Source of the DNA: Tridacna crocea
Lineage: Eukaryota > Mollusca > Bivalvia > Cardiida > Cardiidae
Reading direction: 5' to 3'
NCBI GenBank assembly: GCA_943736015.1
Contig: OX031071.1
Coordinates: forward strand, 498,501-562,500
Length of the DNA: 64,000 bases
How positions within the stretch are numbered: position 1 is the first letter of the stretch; each line of letters opens with the position of its first letter. The position numbers and the translations under genes are program-made. The notes beneath the pieces are model-generated. The model was not told the origin of the DNA, made no database searches, and saw nothing but the letters and a program-made list of their open reading frames with translations. Shown here in pieces: positions 20,243-30,464 of this stretch.

Positions 20243-20840
20243 CAGGATATAGAGGATATTTGTCTTTTTTTTTTTTTGGAGAAAGATCGAAATTTATTTC
20301 ATCGAGTGTACAGTGAGTGGCTGTGCCACTCATGAAAATATTGCCGATGGTGTACTGTACACTGGATGAAACAAATTTTGATCTTGCACAGAAAAAAAAA
20401 AAAATATTCTATTTATTTCATGCTGTTAACCCTTTCTATGAGGAGCTTTATCAAAATCCAGTACAGCTCTTTTCCGTTATTCCCCGTGGCGTACCCCTCC
20501 CGCATAGCAACATATTACAATATTACATTGGGCGCGAGAAATGTAAGGTATATGACGTCATATTTCCCATCTGGTTGTTAGGCACTGCCAATTTACCACA
20601 GGAATCGGACGTTTAGTTGGTGAAAATACCTAAATGTCAGCCGAAGTGGTCACTCTCTATTTGACCACTTCGGCTGACATTTAGCTATTTTCACCAACTA
20701 ACCGTCCGCTTCCTGTGAATTTACCTAGGCAACAAGAACATGAAAATCAGTATTTTCACTGGTGGTACCAGTGTAAGATCAAAAATTATTTTCACTGCTA
20801 TTTCTCGATATCTTACCGGAAAGCATGAAATAAACATTCC
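20243..20840 (+). mobile_element. Foldback family C copy with nested palindrome
   Basis: TATAGAGGATATTTGTC, GAAAGATCGAAATTTATTTC and an inner inverted repeat around GAGTGGCTGTGCCACTC open the element. TTTCATGCTGTTAACCC and GCGTACCCCTCCCGCATAGC follow, and GTATTTTCACTGGTGGTACC lies near the end. The same text in the same order occurs at 22278-22705 and in reverse at 26400-26860. Confidence 0.8.
20597..20717. mobile_element. Near-perfect 121-bp palindrome, CACAGGAA ends
   Basis: CACAGGAATCGGACG starts it and CGTCCGCTTCCTGTG ends it. The arms are about 55 bp and almost perfect around a short CACTCTCTATTTGACC centre. AATTTAC flanks it on both sides (20590-20596 and 20718-20724), a 7-bp target duplication. 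The related family C copy at 22278 has the unfilled site CAATTTACCTAGG. Confidence 0.9.
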
Positions 20841-21006
20841 TCTCTCACCCCTGGTCATTGTTTTAACAGTGGTTATCTGGAAAAGCAGCCAGGACCTTGG
20901 AATAAATATTGTGTGGAGAAATAGGTGCATTTGCCACTATGGTGTAACTGAAATACTGTTGAAAACAGCGTTACACTCCATACAGTCAATCTATATTTAC
21001 TTACAG

Positions 21007-21299
21007 GTATAATGGGCGTTGTGGCAGCAGTATACTTTGGAACGAATGCAGCAGTTGACAGGACTTGGCTGAACTTTCCACATCTTCGCAGTTTGTCATG
21101 GTCGTTTTATGTTGGCGTGTTTGGAACAATTGTAGCTTTCATTGCAGGAATGTGTTACACAGTTTATTACATAATGATAAGAAAAGGTTTGCACAACTCC
21201 ACAGCCTACAGGGCACATGAACTTCGCTACTACGATCGTGAGCCCGTAACAAGAGCGCGGGGCGGAGGAAGTGTGAACAGCAGCCGCTACTATAGATGA
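21007..21299 (+). CDS. Claudin-like gene B, exon 3 (C-terminus)
   Basis: The acceptor is ACTTACAG (20999-21006). The exon completes a glycine codon and encodes IMGVVAAVYFG (end of segment 3), then the second extracellular loop with RTWLNFPHLRSLSWSF. Segment 4 (YVGVFGTIVAFIAGMCYTVY) follows, and then a 45-residue basic, tyrosine-rich tail ending GGGSVNSSRYYR before TGA 21297-21299. The tail is longer than in the paralogue and could carry cytoplasmic binding motifs, but it does not end in a classical YV PDZ ligand. Confidence 0.88.
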
Positions 21300-21341
21300 T
21301 AAAGAAATGGAAGTTTACCTTCATCAGAATAATATAGTGTT

Positions 21342-21570
21342 TTAACCCATTACCAGACGACAATATTTTAGACTGGTCCAAACTGAAAGCATTTGCAGAC
21401 GACAAAATAAAAGTGACTGAAAAATTGAAATTTGTTCTTGGAAGGGTAGAAAACACTTTGGGAAAAGGAGAAAATGCTGGTTACCAGCATTTTCTCCTTT
21501 TCCCACAGTGTTTTCAAAAGGCTTGTCCCTCAGGGGCATCAAAAGAAGGGATTGTGTGGTAATAGGTTAA
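21342..21570 (+). mobile_element. Family A MITE copy in the gene B 3' region
   Basis: TTAACCCATTACCAGACGAC starts 43 bp after the stop codon of claudin-like gene B, and GTGTGGTAATAGGTTAA ends at 21570. It is very probably inside the 3' untranslated region. If transcribed, its core would fold into a hairpin of about 34 bp. Confidence 0.92.
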
Positions 21571-21870
21571 CAACCCTGATGGAAGGGGCTTTTGAAAACA
21601 TTGTAGGAAAATGAGAGAATGCTGGTAAACAGGCAAACAGCATTTTCTCCTTTTCCCACATTGTTTTCAACCCTGAATATAAATCCATGCTTTCATTTTG
21701 GATTGATCAAAAATTCTCTCACCTGATACAGAGCCAGTGATGGACCCTTCATCCCTTGTTCCAGTTACCCACAGGAATAAAAACCTGTAGAAAAGTACTT
21801 TTTCCGTAATGCTTTCAGAAGGTCATTTATTCCCTCAGCCCCTGTAAAACACCTGTTTGGTAAAGTTTTA
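21571..21870 (-). mobile_element. Truncated family A remnants
   Basis: Starting right after the TTAA at 21567-21570, a half copy (CCCTGATGG, AAAACATTGTAGGAAAATGA, then TTTTCTCCTTTTCCCACATT) lacks its proper outer end. A second eroded core is near 21780-21870. Confidence 0.6.
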
Positions 21871-21920
21871 ACAATCTCAGTAATATGATCTTTTTTAACT
21901 ATTACATTATAATCGTTACA

Positions 21921-22149
21921 TTAACCCATTACCACACAATCCCTACTTTTGACGCCCCTGAGAAAGAAGCCATTAGAAAACATCGTGGGAAAAGGAGAAA
22001 ATGCTGGTAACCAGCATTTTCTCCTTTTCCCACAATGTTTTCTACTCTTCACAAAGCAAATTTCAAATTTTCAGCCACATTTATTTTGTCATCTGCAAAT
22101 GGTTTCGATTTGGACAAGCCCAAAATTGTGTCCTTTGGTAATGAGTTAA
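21921..22149 (-). mobile_element. Family A MITE copy
   Basis: TTAACCCATTACCACACAAT starts at 21921 and TTTGGTAATGAGTTAA ends at 22149. The core hairpin is complete. Confidence 0.92.
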
Positions 22150-22277
22150 GACATTTTCATTGACACTTAGTTACATAATGGTATATGTCATGATTGTAAA
22201 CTTTATTTTGTATATTTTGTATTTTTTATAGAGATGAAATATTTGAAAGATGATTTACATCTCATACTTTTGTGTAG

Positions 22278-22705
22278 GTGTAGTATATAGAGGATATTTG
22301 TTCCTTTCGGTGTAAGATCGAAATTTATTTCATCGAGTGGACACCATCGGTAATATTACTGATGGTGTTCACGAGATGAAATAAATTTAGATCTTTCACC
22401 GAAAAAAACAAATATTCTATTTATTTTATGCTTTTAACCCTTTCTGGGAGGAGCTTTATCAAAATTCAGTACAGTTCTTTTCCCTTATTCCCTGTGGCGT
22501 ACCCCTCCCGCATAGCAACGCTAAGTCAAGCGCGAGAAATGTAAGGTATGTGACGTCATATTTCCAATCTGGTTGTTAGGCATGCGCAATTTACCTAGGC
22601 AACAAGAACGTGAAAATCGGTATTTTCACTGGTGGTACCAGTGTAAGATTGAAAAATATTGTCATTGCTATTTCTCGATATCCTACCAGAAAGCTTGAAA
22701 TAAAC
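22278..22705 (+). mobile_element. Foldback family C copy
   Basis: TATAGAGGATATTTGTTCC is followed by an inverted pair GTGGACACCATCGGTAAT / ATTACTGATGGTGTTCAC (about 22338-22372). CGTACCCCTCCCGCATAGC and the GTATTTTCACTGGTGGTACC end follow. It lacks the palindrome present at 20597. Confidence 0.8.
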
Positions 22706-22779
22706 TGTTCTATCCCACAGATAGATGTAAAGGTATAGCTTGTGGTGGTATAAGGGGACACTCACACTGCCTTGCTATA

Positions 22780-22990
22780 GAGCTAGCTTACCAGTATGTA
22801 GTGACTTGGTAGAGTGTTTGCTTTGAGACCCAGAGGGCCAGAGTTCAAACCCTGCCATTGACGGCTGTTTGTGAGAACTTACACAGGTTTATTCATTCTG
22901 TAAATATCATAGATGTCATTATTGTACTGTATATATAGCTCAGAGAATCTTAAGTCATGGATAATTTTATATTTTTAATGCCCAAGCCAA
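22780..22990 (+). repeat. Possible tRNA-derived (SINE-like) fragment
   Basis: AGTGACTTGGTAGAGTG resembles an A box and AGAGTTCAAACCCTGCC a B box at tRNA-like spacing (about 22798-22860). I see no target duplication or tail, so this is tentative. Confidence 0.4.
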
Positions 22991-23204
22991 TAATTTGAGG
23001 GGGGTATTACCCCTGTCTGTTGTGTTAGTGTTTATGTATGTGTGTTATGGGAACAGTGATGTTTGTGTACACCCAATAACTTTGAGGTGCATGATCCGGT
23101 TTCATATAATTTGACACAAATTATTACTTTAGATAGACAATGTCTCAAATACAAAACCCAGTTGACAGGTCAAGGTCATGGCACTCACTTGAATTCGGTC
23201 AGTA

Positions 23205-23460
23205 GTTGCAGCAGTTATAATGATGAGAGGTTGTTGAAGTCGCATCTGTCTTGAAACATTTCTAGTTTCATTTTATATATAACATTTAGATTTATCAGAT
23301 TCTTTTTTTTAACGTTTTGCACTGTAGAAAAACCAAAATTGGATAAATGGCACTAACATAATAAATTTGGTCAGTATTTGTGGCAGTTATAATGATGACA
23401 GGTTGTTGCAGTCACATCCATCTCGAAACATTTCTAGTTTCATTTTATATATAACATTTA
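23205..23460 (+). repeat. Old two-copy tandem repeat, about 180 bp
   Basis: GCAGTTATAATGATGA, GTTGTTGAAGTCGCATC and AACATTTCTAGTTTCATTTT recur about 180 bp later with roughly 85 percent identity by eye. Confidence 0.75.
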
Positions 23461-23573
23461 AATTGATCAGTGTCTTTTTTTTCTTAACATTTTGGACCAA
23501 AGAAAAATCAAAATTGGATAAATGGCAAATATACTTAATAAATACACTGTAGAACATCAAGTCATGTTTTTAG

Positions 23574-25391
23574 CTCACCTGAGCACAACGTGCTCAGGGG
23601 GAGCTATTGTGACCGGTCATCGTCCGGCGTCCGTCCGTCCGTCCGTCCGTCTGTCCGTCCGTCCGTCCGTCCATCTGTCCGTCCGTCCGTTAACAATTTC
23701 TTTAAAAATCTTCTCCTCCAAAACCAGAAGGCCAATCTTGATAAAACTTGGCAGGAATGTTCCTTGGGTGAAGCTCTACAAAAATTGTTAAAAGAATTTA
23801 ATTCCAACAAAAACTCTGGTTGCCATGGCAACAAAATGGCTGAAAATGGAAAAAATCTTTAAAAATCTTCTTGTGACAAACCATAAGGCCGGGAGCATTC
23901 ATATTTTGTATGAAGCATCATTGGGTGACCCTTTACCAAAATTGTTAAAATTATTCCCCTGGGGTCATATTTGGGCTTTGCCCGGGCGCATCCTATTTTA
24001 CATAGAAACAAAGAAGGAAAGCTTTAAAAAATCTTCTTCTGACAAACCATAATGGCTAGAGCATTCATATTTGGTATGTAGCATTACCTGATGATCCTCT
24101 ACCAAAATTGTTAAAATTATTCCTCTGCTGTCATATTTGGGCTCTGCCCGGGCGCACCCTATTTTAAAATCTTTAAAAATCTTCTTGTGACAAAATATAA
24201 GGTTGGGAGCATTCATATTTTGTTTGAAACATCATTGGGTGACCCCTTACCAAAATTGTTAAAATCATTCCCATGGGGTCATATTTGGGCTTTGCCCGGG
24301 CGCACTCTATTTTACATAGAAATTTAGAAGGAAATCTTTAAAACTTCTTCTGGTGACAAATCATAATGGCTAGAACATTCCTATTTACGGTGTAGCATTA
24401 ACTGATGATCTTCCACCAAAATTGTTGAAATTATCCTTCTGCGGTCATATTTGGGCTCTGCCCGGGCGCACCCTATTTTACAATCTTTCAAAATCTTCTT
24501 GTGACAAACCATAAGGCGGAGGGTGTTCATATTTTGTTTGAAGCATTATTGGGTGACCCATTACCAAAATTGTTAAAATTATTCCCCTTGGGTCATATTT
24601 GGGCTTTGCCCGGGCACACCCTATTTTACATAGAAACAAAGAAGGAAACCTTTAATAAATCTTTTTCTGACAAACCGTAATGGCTAGAGCATTCATATTT
24701 GCTATGTAGCAAAATCTGATAATCTTCTACCAAAATTGCTAGAATTATCCCTCTGCGATCATATTTGGGCTCTGCCCGGGCGCACCCTATTTTACATAGA
24801 AACAAAGAAGGTAATCTTTTAAAAATCTACTTGTGACAAACCATAAAGGCTAGAGCATTCATATTTTGCATGTAGCATCATCTAGTGACCCTTTATAAAA
24901 ATAATTAAAATTATCCCCTTGGGGTCATATTTTGGCTCTGTGCCCTGGTGCACACTTTCACATGGAATCATAGAAGGAAATTTTTAAAATCAATTCCATC
25001 TAAAAAGGAGAAATTGTTTGTAACAAGCAATTTCTCCTTTCTCACAATCTTTTCTACCATATAGATCACTTATTTTTCATTTTAGATACATTTTAAAATG
25101 TCGTCTGCAATTTGTTTCAATTTGGAACGGTCTAAAATTTTGTCATCTGGTAATGGCTAAACTACAAGTCAAAAAGGGAACAAGACACTGTGAAGAGAAA
25201 GATTGATGATAAGCAGCAGCTTTTAGCTCCACTGGCCAAAGACAAAGAAGAAAATCTGTAAACATATTTTTGTGACAAACCCCAGGGTATGCCTTATTTG
25301 AAAAGAATTAATAGCCTGCTCTTGATAAACCATATAAGTTACAAATATACTCAGGTGAGCGATATAGGACCATCATGGTCCTCTTGTTTTT
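23574..25391 (+). mobile_element. Tandem-core mobile element, about 1.8 kb
   Basis: The left end is AGCTCACCTGAGCACAACGT and the right end CAGGTGAGCGATATAGGACC then CTCTTGTTTT, so CTCACCTG/CAGGTGAG is inverted. Inside are a (GTCC)n tract at 23630-23692 and seven tandem units with GGGCTTTGCCCGGGCGCA or GGGCTCTGCCCGGGCGCA. These lie near 23980, 24146, 24294, 24460, 24608, 24774 and 24940. Duplicate copy 2 (25664-25845) gives the empty site. The plan resembles bivalve pearl/HINE-type Helitron derivatives with cores of about 160 bp; that label is an inference. Confidence 0.75.
25003..25165 (-). mobile_element. Decayed family A MITE inside the tandem-core element
   Basis: AAAAAGGAGAAATTGTTTGT / AACAAGCAATTTCTCCTTTC core and GTCATCTGGTAATGGCTAA end are visible. 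Confidence 0.65.
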
Positions 25392-25438
25392 TAAAACAAA
25401 CTATTTTTTATAATTTCTATCACATTTTAACTTTCTCT

Positions 25439-25667
25439 TTAACTCATTACCACACGAGACCATTTTGGACTGGTCCAAATTGAAAGCATTTGCAGATGAC
25501 AAAAAAAAGGCGACTGAAAAATAGAAATTTGTTCTGGAAAGGGTAGAAAACACTGTGGGTAAAGGAGAAAATGCTGGTTACCAGCATTTTCTCCTTTTCC
25601 CAGAGTGTTTTCAAAAGGCTTCTTTCTCAGGGGCGTCAAAAGTAGGGATTGAGTGGTAATGGGTTAA
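25439..25667 (+). mobile_element. Family A MITE at a duplication junction
   Basis: TTAACTCATTACCACACGAG starts at 25439 and GAGTGGTAATGGGTTAA ends at 25667. It separates the two copies of the local duplication. Confidence 0.93.
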
Positions 25668-25967
25668 ATTGATCAGTGTCTTTTTTTTCTTAACATTTTG
25701 GACCAAAGAAAAATCAAAATTGGATAAATGGCACATATACTTAATAAATACACTGTAGAACATTCAAGTCGTGTTTTTTTTAAAACAAACTATTTGTTAT
25801 AATTTCTATCACATTTTAACTTTCTCTTTAATTCCTGACACAAGTTAAGATGTTTTATTTCATGCTTTAACCCTAAACCTATGACATGTGAATTGGGCAC
25901 TATAAATACAGAGCAACGAAAGCGTGGGAAAATCTAAATTATTTTCTATAGAGTGACAGCATTCTGT

Positions 25968-26162
25968 TTAACCCATTACCACACGAGAAAAATTCAGACT
26001 GGTCCAAATTGAAAGCATTTGCAGACGACAAAATAAAAATGACTGAAAATTTTAAATTTGTTCCGGGAAAGGTTACCAGCATTTTCTCCTTTTCCCACAG
26101 TGTTTTCAAAAGGCTTCTTTCTCAGGGGCGTCAAAAGTAGGGATTGTGGGGTAAAGAGTTAA
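25968..26162 (+). mobile_element. Family A MITE lacking one hairpin arm
   Basis: TTAACCCATTACCACACGAG starts at 25968 and GGGGTAAAGAGTTAA ends at 26162. The left arm of the core is gone (CGGGAAAGGTTACCAGCATT), leaving 195 bp, as expected after deletion within a palindrome. Confidence 0.9.
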
Positions 26163-26399
26163 TTTTTATTCTAAATATGAACTTGTTTTCCATTCATTAA
26201 GAGTTGGCCATGTAAGAATCAAAATAATCTACACTATACTGTGGTTTATTATTGCATGAATCATGTGAGTTACCTGGCGCGTTTGATAAACCACTCAGCC
26301 TCGTGGATTATTTATTGTGCCTCATAACTCAAAGCTGTAGTTTATTGAATGATAAACCATGATAGAATGAAGGATGAAGATTATTTCTTAATTATCAGT
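26163..26399. other. No gene; short repeat shared with 18.05 kb
   Basis: CCTCATAACTCAAAGCTGTAG and GATAAACCATGATAGAA (about 26310-26370) echo 18038-18090. Nothing else was recognised. Confidence 0.5.
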
Positions 26400-26860
26400 G
26401 AAATATTTTTCTATATTTCATGGTTAGTACCAGTGAAAATACTGATATTGTATATTCTAACACTTCATTTGAAGGCAGAAACAGTTGTTCCCGCGCATTA
26501 GCTACCAAGCGAAATTGCGCACGCCTCACAGCAAGATAGAAATATGATGTAATTTACCTTATGTTTCTCACACTTGATGTTGCTATGTGGAGGGGGTACA
26601 GCAAGGGAAATAAGCAAAATGAATTGAACTGTATTGTGATTAAGTTTCCCACAGAAAGGGTTATAAGCATGAAATGAATACAATATTTGTTGCTCTTTTT
26701 TTTCCAGTGATACATCAAAATGAACATCGCCCATCGTGAACATCACCAGTAATATTTTCATGAGCAGCACAGCCACAAGTGAAAATATTACCAATGATGT
26801 TTACTTGATGAAATAAATTTTGATCTTTCACTGCAAAAACAAATATCCTCTATGTATTGC
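26400..26860 (-). mobile_element. Foldback family C copy, reverse orientation
   Basis: GTACCAGTGAAAATACTGAT lies at the left, GCTATGTGGAGGGGGTAC in the middle, and AAATATCCTCTATGTA at the right end. An inner inverted repeat GTAATATTTTCATGAGC...GTGAAAATATTACC lies at about 26749-26793. Confidence 0.78.
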
Positions 26861-26929
26861 TTTGTTATTTGTAAATTTCTTGCTAAATGGGATTAAAATG
26901 TAATTTAGTTACCTTTGTTTGATTTTTTG

Positions 26930-28520
26930 AAGCATTTTCTACTGAGAATTTTCAATCATTTTTAGCAACTTGTGACATTATTTTCGAGGTTCTTACACTG
27001 CACATTGATCATCTTAGCATATTCAAAGTATCCATTCACATTAAAGTAGTTGGCCTAAATTAGAAAAGTAAATCGGATCAAGGGAGGGATCAAGGGAAGC
27101 CACTCTTGCAAGGTGCTTGAAAACACCAAAACAAGGTCTTCTGTCACACGTTTTCTTAAATTTACATCCATTGTCAGTGAAACTTGGCATATATGGATGA
27201 TGCAGGCATGGCAGTTTACCAAGGACTGCATCACAGCCTGCAAAGAAGACAAACCCCCCCACTTTTATGCTGATTTTTATTCACTGTTTTCTATCAATAT
27301 TTCCGGGAACCATTTTAAATGGCTCAAAGGTTTGTAATTGGATGATTGTGGGGGTGTGTCTGCAATTTGATTGGCTGATTGGGCATGTTTCTGAATTTCT
27401 CATGGCTTTTCTTATTGGATAATTTGAAGACAAGGCTGAGATTTGGTTGGCTGATTGGATGCCATTTTGATTTTCTAAAAGCTTTCGTGATTGGATAATT
27501 CAAGAGAGGACTGAGGTTTGATTGGCTGATCGGAAGGGGATGTCTGTATAACCATGTTAATTTTTGGGGTCATTTCAGCCTATTCTATGGCAAAGAAGGA
27601 ACAGACCCCTGCCCAAGACCCCTATTTTTCAGAGTTTGAATCCTGAACTTTAGGATTTTATCTATTTTTATCATTAGTTATTCTTACATCTTATTGTATT
27701 TTATTGGCTTATTTCTAAAGTCTTCAAACAAAAAAACATATATCGGAAAAAGTTTATGAAACATCAGCCGTTTGCTTCTGAATTATATATTTTTGTGCAG
27801 CGGTTAAACATAAAATCGACTCGTAACTCATGCGGTCACCAAAATTGTTTCAATGTTTTTGGGACCAGGGTAAGGGAAAATTTTGGTTGACCTTCCACTG
27901 ATTTGTGCAACAGGTATCAATTGCATCCGAAAGTGTCTAAGTTGATATTGCAATTTTATGTGCTGCATGTAACAATCACATTTGGATGGTATAGCCATCG
28001 TAACCAATTCAAAGGCCCTCATATTAAGAGAAAAGAAAAAAAATCCTATATTTTACAACAACAACAGTAACTGTCGTTGTCTGCTATGGAATGTGTCGTA
28101 AGTCGATATTTCATATTTTTCTCGGGCTTGTAACTGGCACATGAAAAGGTAGTAAACGTAACTGGGTTTCTCATAATCGTATGAAGATATAAAAGAAATA
28201 AAAATCTGTTTCCCTTTGTTTGACCTGGAATAGGTAGGAGTTGTCACTGAAAAAGCTTTCAGTCTTTTTTAGCCACCTGTGACATTATTTTCTAGATTTC
28301 TACACTGTGCATTGATCATCTTAGCATATTCTAAGTATCAATGTGCAGCATGGGAGAATGCCTGAGTTATTAACCAATTCAATGTCCCTAGTAAGAGAAA
28401 AAGAAAACAAAACTGAATTGTTCCCCATATTTGACTTAAGCAACAGTAACTGTTGTCGTCTGCTATAGAATGTGCCATAAGTCGATTTTTCATGTTTTAG
28501 CTCTACAGTAAAAGTAACAA
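26930..28520. repeat. Non-coding region with internal duplications
   Basis: CTGTGACATTATTTTC..., TTAGCATATTC and similar text near 26965-27030 recur at 28270-28345. AACAGTAACTGT, GTCTGCTATGGAATGTG and AAGTCGAT near 28063-28110 recur at 28443-28485. No reading frame here is convincing. Confidence 0.6.
27337..27560 (+). repeat. Minisatellite of three units, about 70 bp
   Basis: TTGATTGGCTGATTGGG (27377), TTGGTTGGCTGATTGG (27444) and TTGATTGGCTGATCGG (27517) mark the units, each with ATTGGATAATT in between. Confidence 0.8.
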
Positions 28521-28632
28521 GCCATTGACTTTATGTCAGAATTTGATATTGTAAAATGCAAACGCTTTATGCTATATATCATGCAGACAACTGGGGCAAA
28601 TGATATATTTAGTTACAAGGAGTTGTAATTAA

Positions 28633-28662
28633 GGATGATGATGATGATGATGATGATTATGA
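28633..28662 (+). repeat. GAT microsatellite
   Basis: A run of GATGATGATGAT ends in GATTATGA. Confidence 0.9.
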
Positions 28663-28959
28663 ATCAAAATAGTAAACAGTAAATTGGATGAATAACAACA
28701 GATGGTAACAATTACAATTTGACACAACAGAGAATACAACATTTCGTATAGGTCTTTTTTCCTAAAAAGTTCTAGTACAATTACTTCCTGAGGAGAAACT
28801 GAAATAAATTCACTTAAAGCTCTGTCCTCAATTTAAATGCCATTTTATTGAACTGCGTATCTGCCCATAAACTTTTACCAATTTAGCCTGTCATTTTACA
28901 ACCCAAATGGAGAAAGCTTTGAAGGCATTGTTGAAAAAGGATAAATACAGAAAAACATC

Positions 28960-29415
28960 CTTTAACGATCTCCAGTAAGAATGTTTTGAAAACACAGTGG
29001 CAAAAGGTAAAAGTGATGGTAACTAGTACTTTTCCTTTCCTCATGATATGCTGTACCTATTTAACCCTATATTACACAATCCTCACTTTTAATGATCCCC
29101 GGGGAAAGAAGCCTAAAGAAAACATTGTTGGAAAAATACGGTAGAAAATGTTGGTAACCAGTGGCTTTCCTTTTCACATGATATACTGTACCTATTTAAC
29201 CCTTTACCACACAATCCCCACTTTTAACGACCTGGAGAAAGAAGCCTAAAGAAAACATTGTGGGAAAAGTAGAAAAATGCTGGTAACCAGCATTTTCTCC
29301 TTTTCCCGTAATATTTTCTATGCTAACAAAGTCAGAAATCATCATTTTAACAAGATTTGTCGCCTACAGATGCTTTCAATTTGATCCAGTCCAAAATTTG
29401 TTGTTTGGTAGAGAT
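28960..29415 (-). mobile_element. Three decayed family A copies in a row
   Basis: Core remnants lie at 28985-29050, 29058-29190 (TTAACCCTATATTACACAAT) and 29195-29415 (TTAACCCTTTACCACACAAT to TGTTTGGTAGAGATTTGAA). The last copy keeps GTGGGAAAAGTAGAAAAATG / CATTTTCTCCTTTTCCC. Confidence 0.7.
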
Positions 29416-29529
29416 TTGAACACTTAATAACCATGCTATATCTAACATTTGCCAACATCTTCCACCCCTCTTTTTTATGAGATAACTGGAACAAAAAAAG
29501 AAAAGAAAAATTGATTTTACTTATTAGCT

Positions 29530-30180
29530 TCATGTCATAGCCCATTGTCCGTCGTGCGTCCGTCCGTGCGTTAACTTTCTTTTAAAACATCTTCTCTGAA
29601 ACTACCAAGCCAATTTTGATGAAACTTCACAAAAATGATCCTGCCATGGTCCTCTTCACAATTTCTTGAGAGAATTTAATCTCTTCAAAAACTCTGGTTG
29701 CCATGGCAAGAAAACTGAAATTTTTTGAAAATCTTTGAAAATCTACCTGTCTGAAACCGTAAGGCCTAGGGCTACCAAATTTGGCATATAGCTTGATCTA
29801 GTGGACCTCTACCAAGTTTCTTCAAATTATAGCCCTGGGGTCAACGTTGGCCCCATCCCGGGGGTCACAAATCTTACCTGGGCTTATTTAGGCAGAACTT
29901 TAAAATTCCTCTTCTACCTAGCCATTGGGCCTAGGGCTACTAAATTTGGCATGTAGCTTTATCTAGTGGACCACTACCAAGTGTGTCCAAATTATTGCCC
30001 TGGGGTCAGAATTGGCCCCGCCCCGGGGGGTCACAAGTTTTACATGGGCTTGTATAGGGAGAATTTTAAAATTCTTCTTCGGCCTAGCAATAGGGCCTAG
30101 GGCTACCAAATTTGGCATGTAACTTTATCTAGTGGACCTCTAGATAAATCAAAATTTTCTAATAAAGTTGTAAAACATGA
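29530..30180 (+). mobile_element. Tandem-core element fragment (GTCCGTC family)
   Basis: GTCCGTCGTGCGTCCGTCCG, CTCTGGTTGCCATGGCAAG and then repeated TAGGGCTACCAAATTTGGCAT with GTCAACGTTGGCCCC / GTCAGAATTGGCCCC units (about 150 bp) give it the same plan as 23574-25391. The right end is not clear. Confidence 0.65.
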
Positions 30181-30314
30181 CGGATATCTCCGGTTGAAAG
30201 GTGTCTACTGAGGTATGTAACTTTATCTAGTGGACCTCTAGATAAATCAAAATTTTCTGATAAAGTTGTAAAACATGACGGATATCTCCGGTTGAAAGGT
30301 GTCTACTGAGGTAT
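30118..30314 (+). repeat. Near-identical two-copy tandem, about 97 bp
   Basis: ATGTAACTTTATCTAGTGG through GGTGTCTACTGAGGT is repeated at once with only one difference seen (TCTAATAAAG versus TCTGATAAAG). Confidence 0.93.
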
Positions 30315-30464
30315 CGGCGGATGACGCAGGTACATGTACATTATTGTGTTGTCTATTTCTAGGCGAAAGGAGATTGTGATCAATGTTTGTTTCGTGGGTG
30401 ATTTTGGTTGGGAAAGGCTGTCGGGTGCTAGCGCCAGCAATCGAGACGTTGTATTCCTTGTGTT

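Larger units (their letters stand above)
23458..25845 (+). repeat. Tandem duplication with a MITE at the junction
   Basis: The unit TTAAATTGATCAGTGTC...CACATTTTAACTTTCTCTTTAA occurs twice. Copy 1 is 23458-25442 and contains a 1.8-kb element. Copy 2 is 25664-25845 and lacks it. Both ends of the unit are TTAA, and a family A MITE (25439-25667) sits exactly between the copies. The outer TTAA sites are unfilled. Confidence 0.85.

Noticed and set aside
23604..23834. Protein-like PSVRPSVRPSVRPS and DGRTDGRTDGRT repeats
   Set aside because: Translations of a (GTCC)n tract inside a mobile element, not a repeat protein.
27041..27337. Possible exon with GETWHIWMMQAWQFTKD-like text
   Set aside because: No splice borders or family match, and the region is a diverged repeat. 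Not called.
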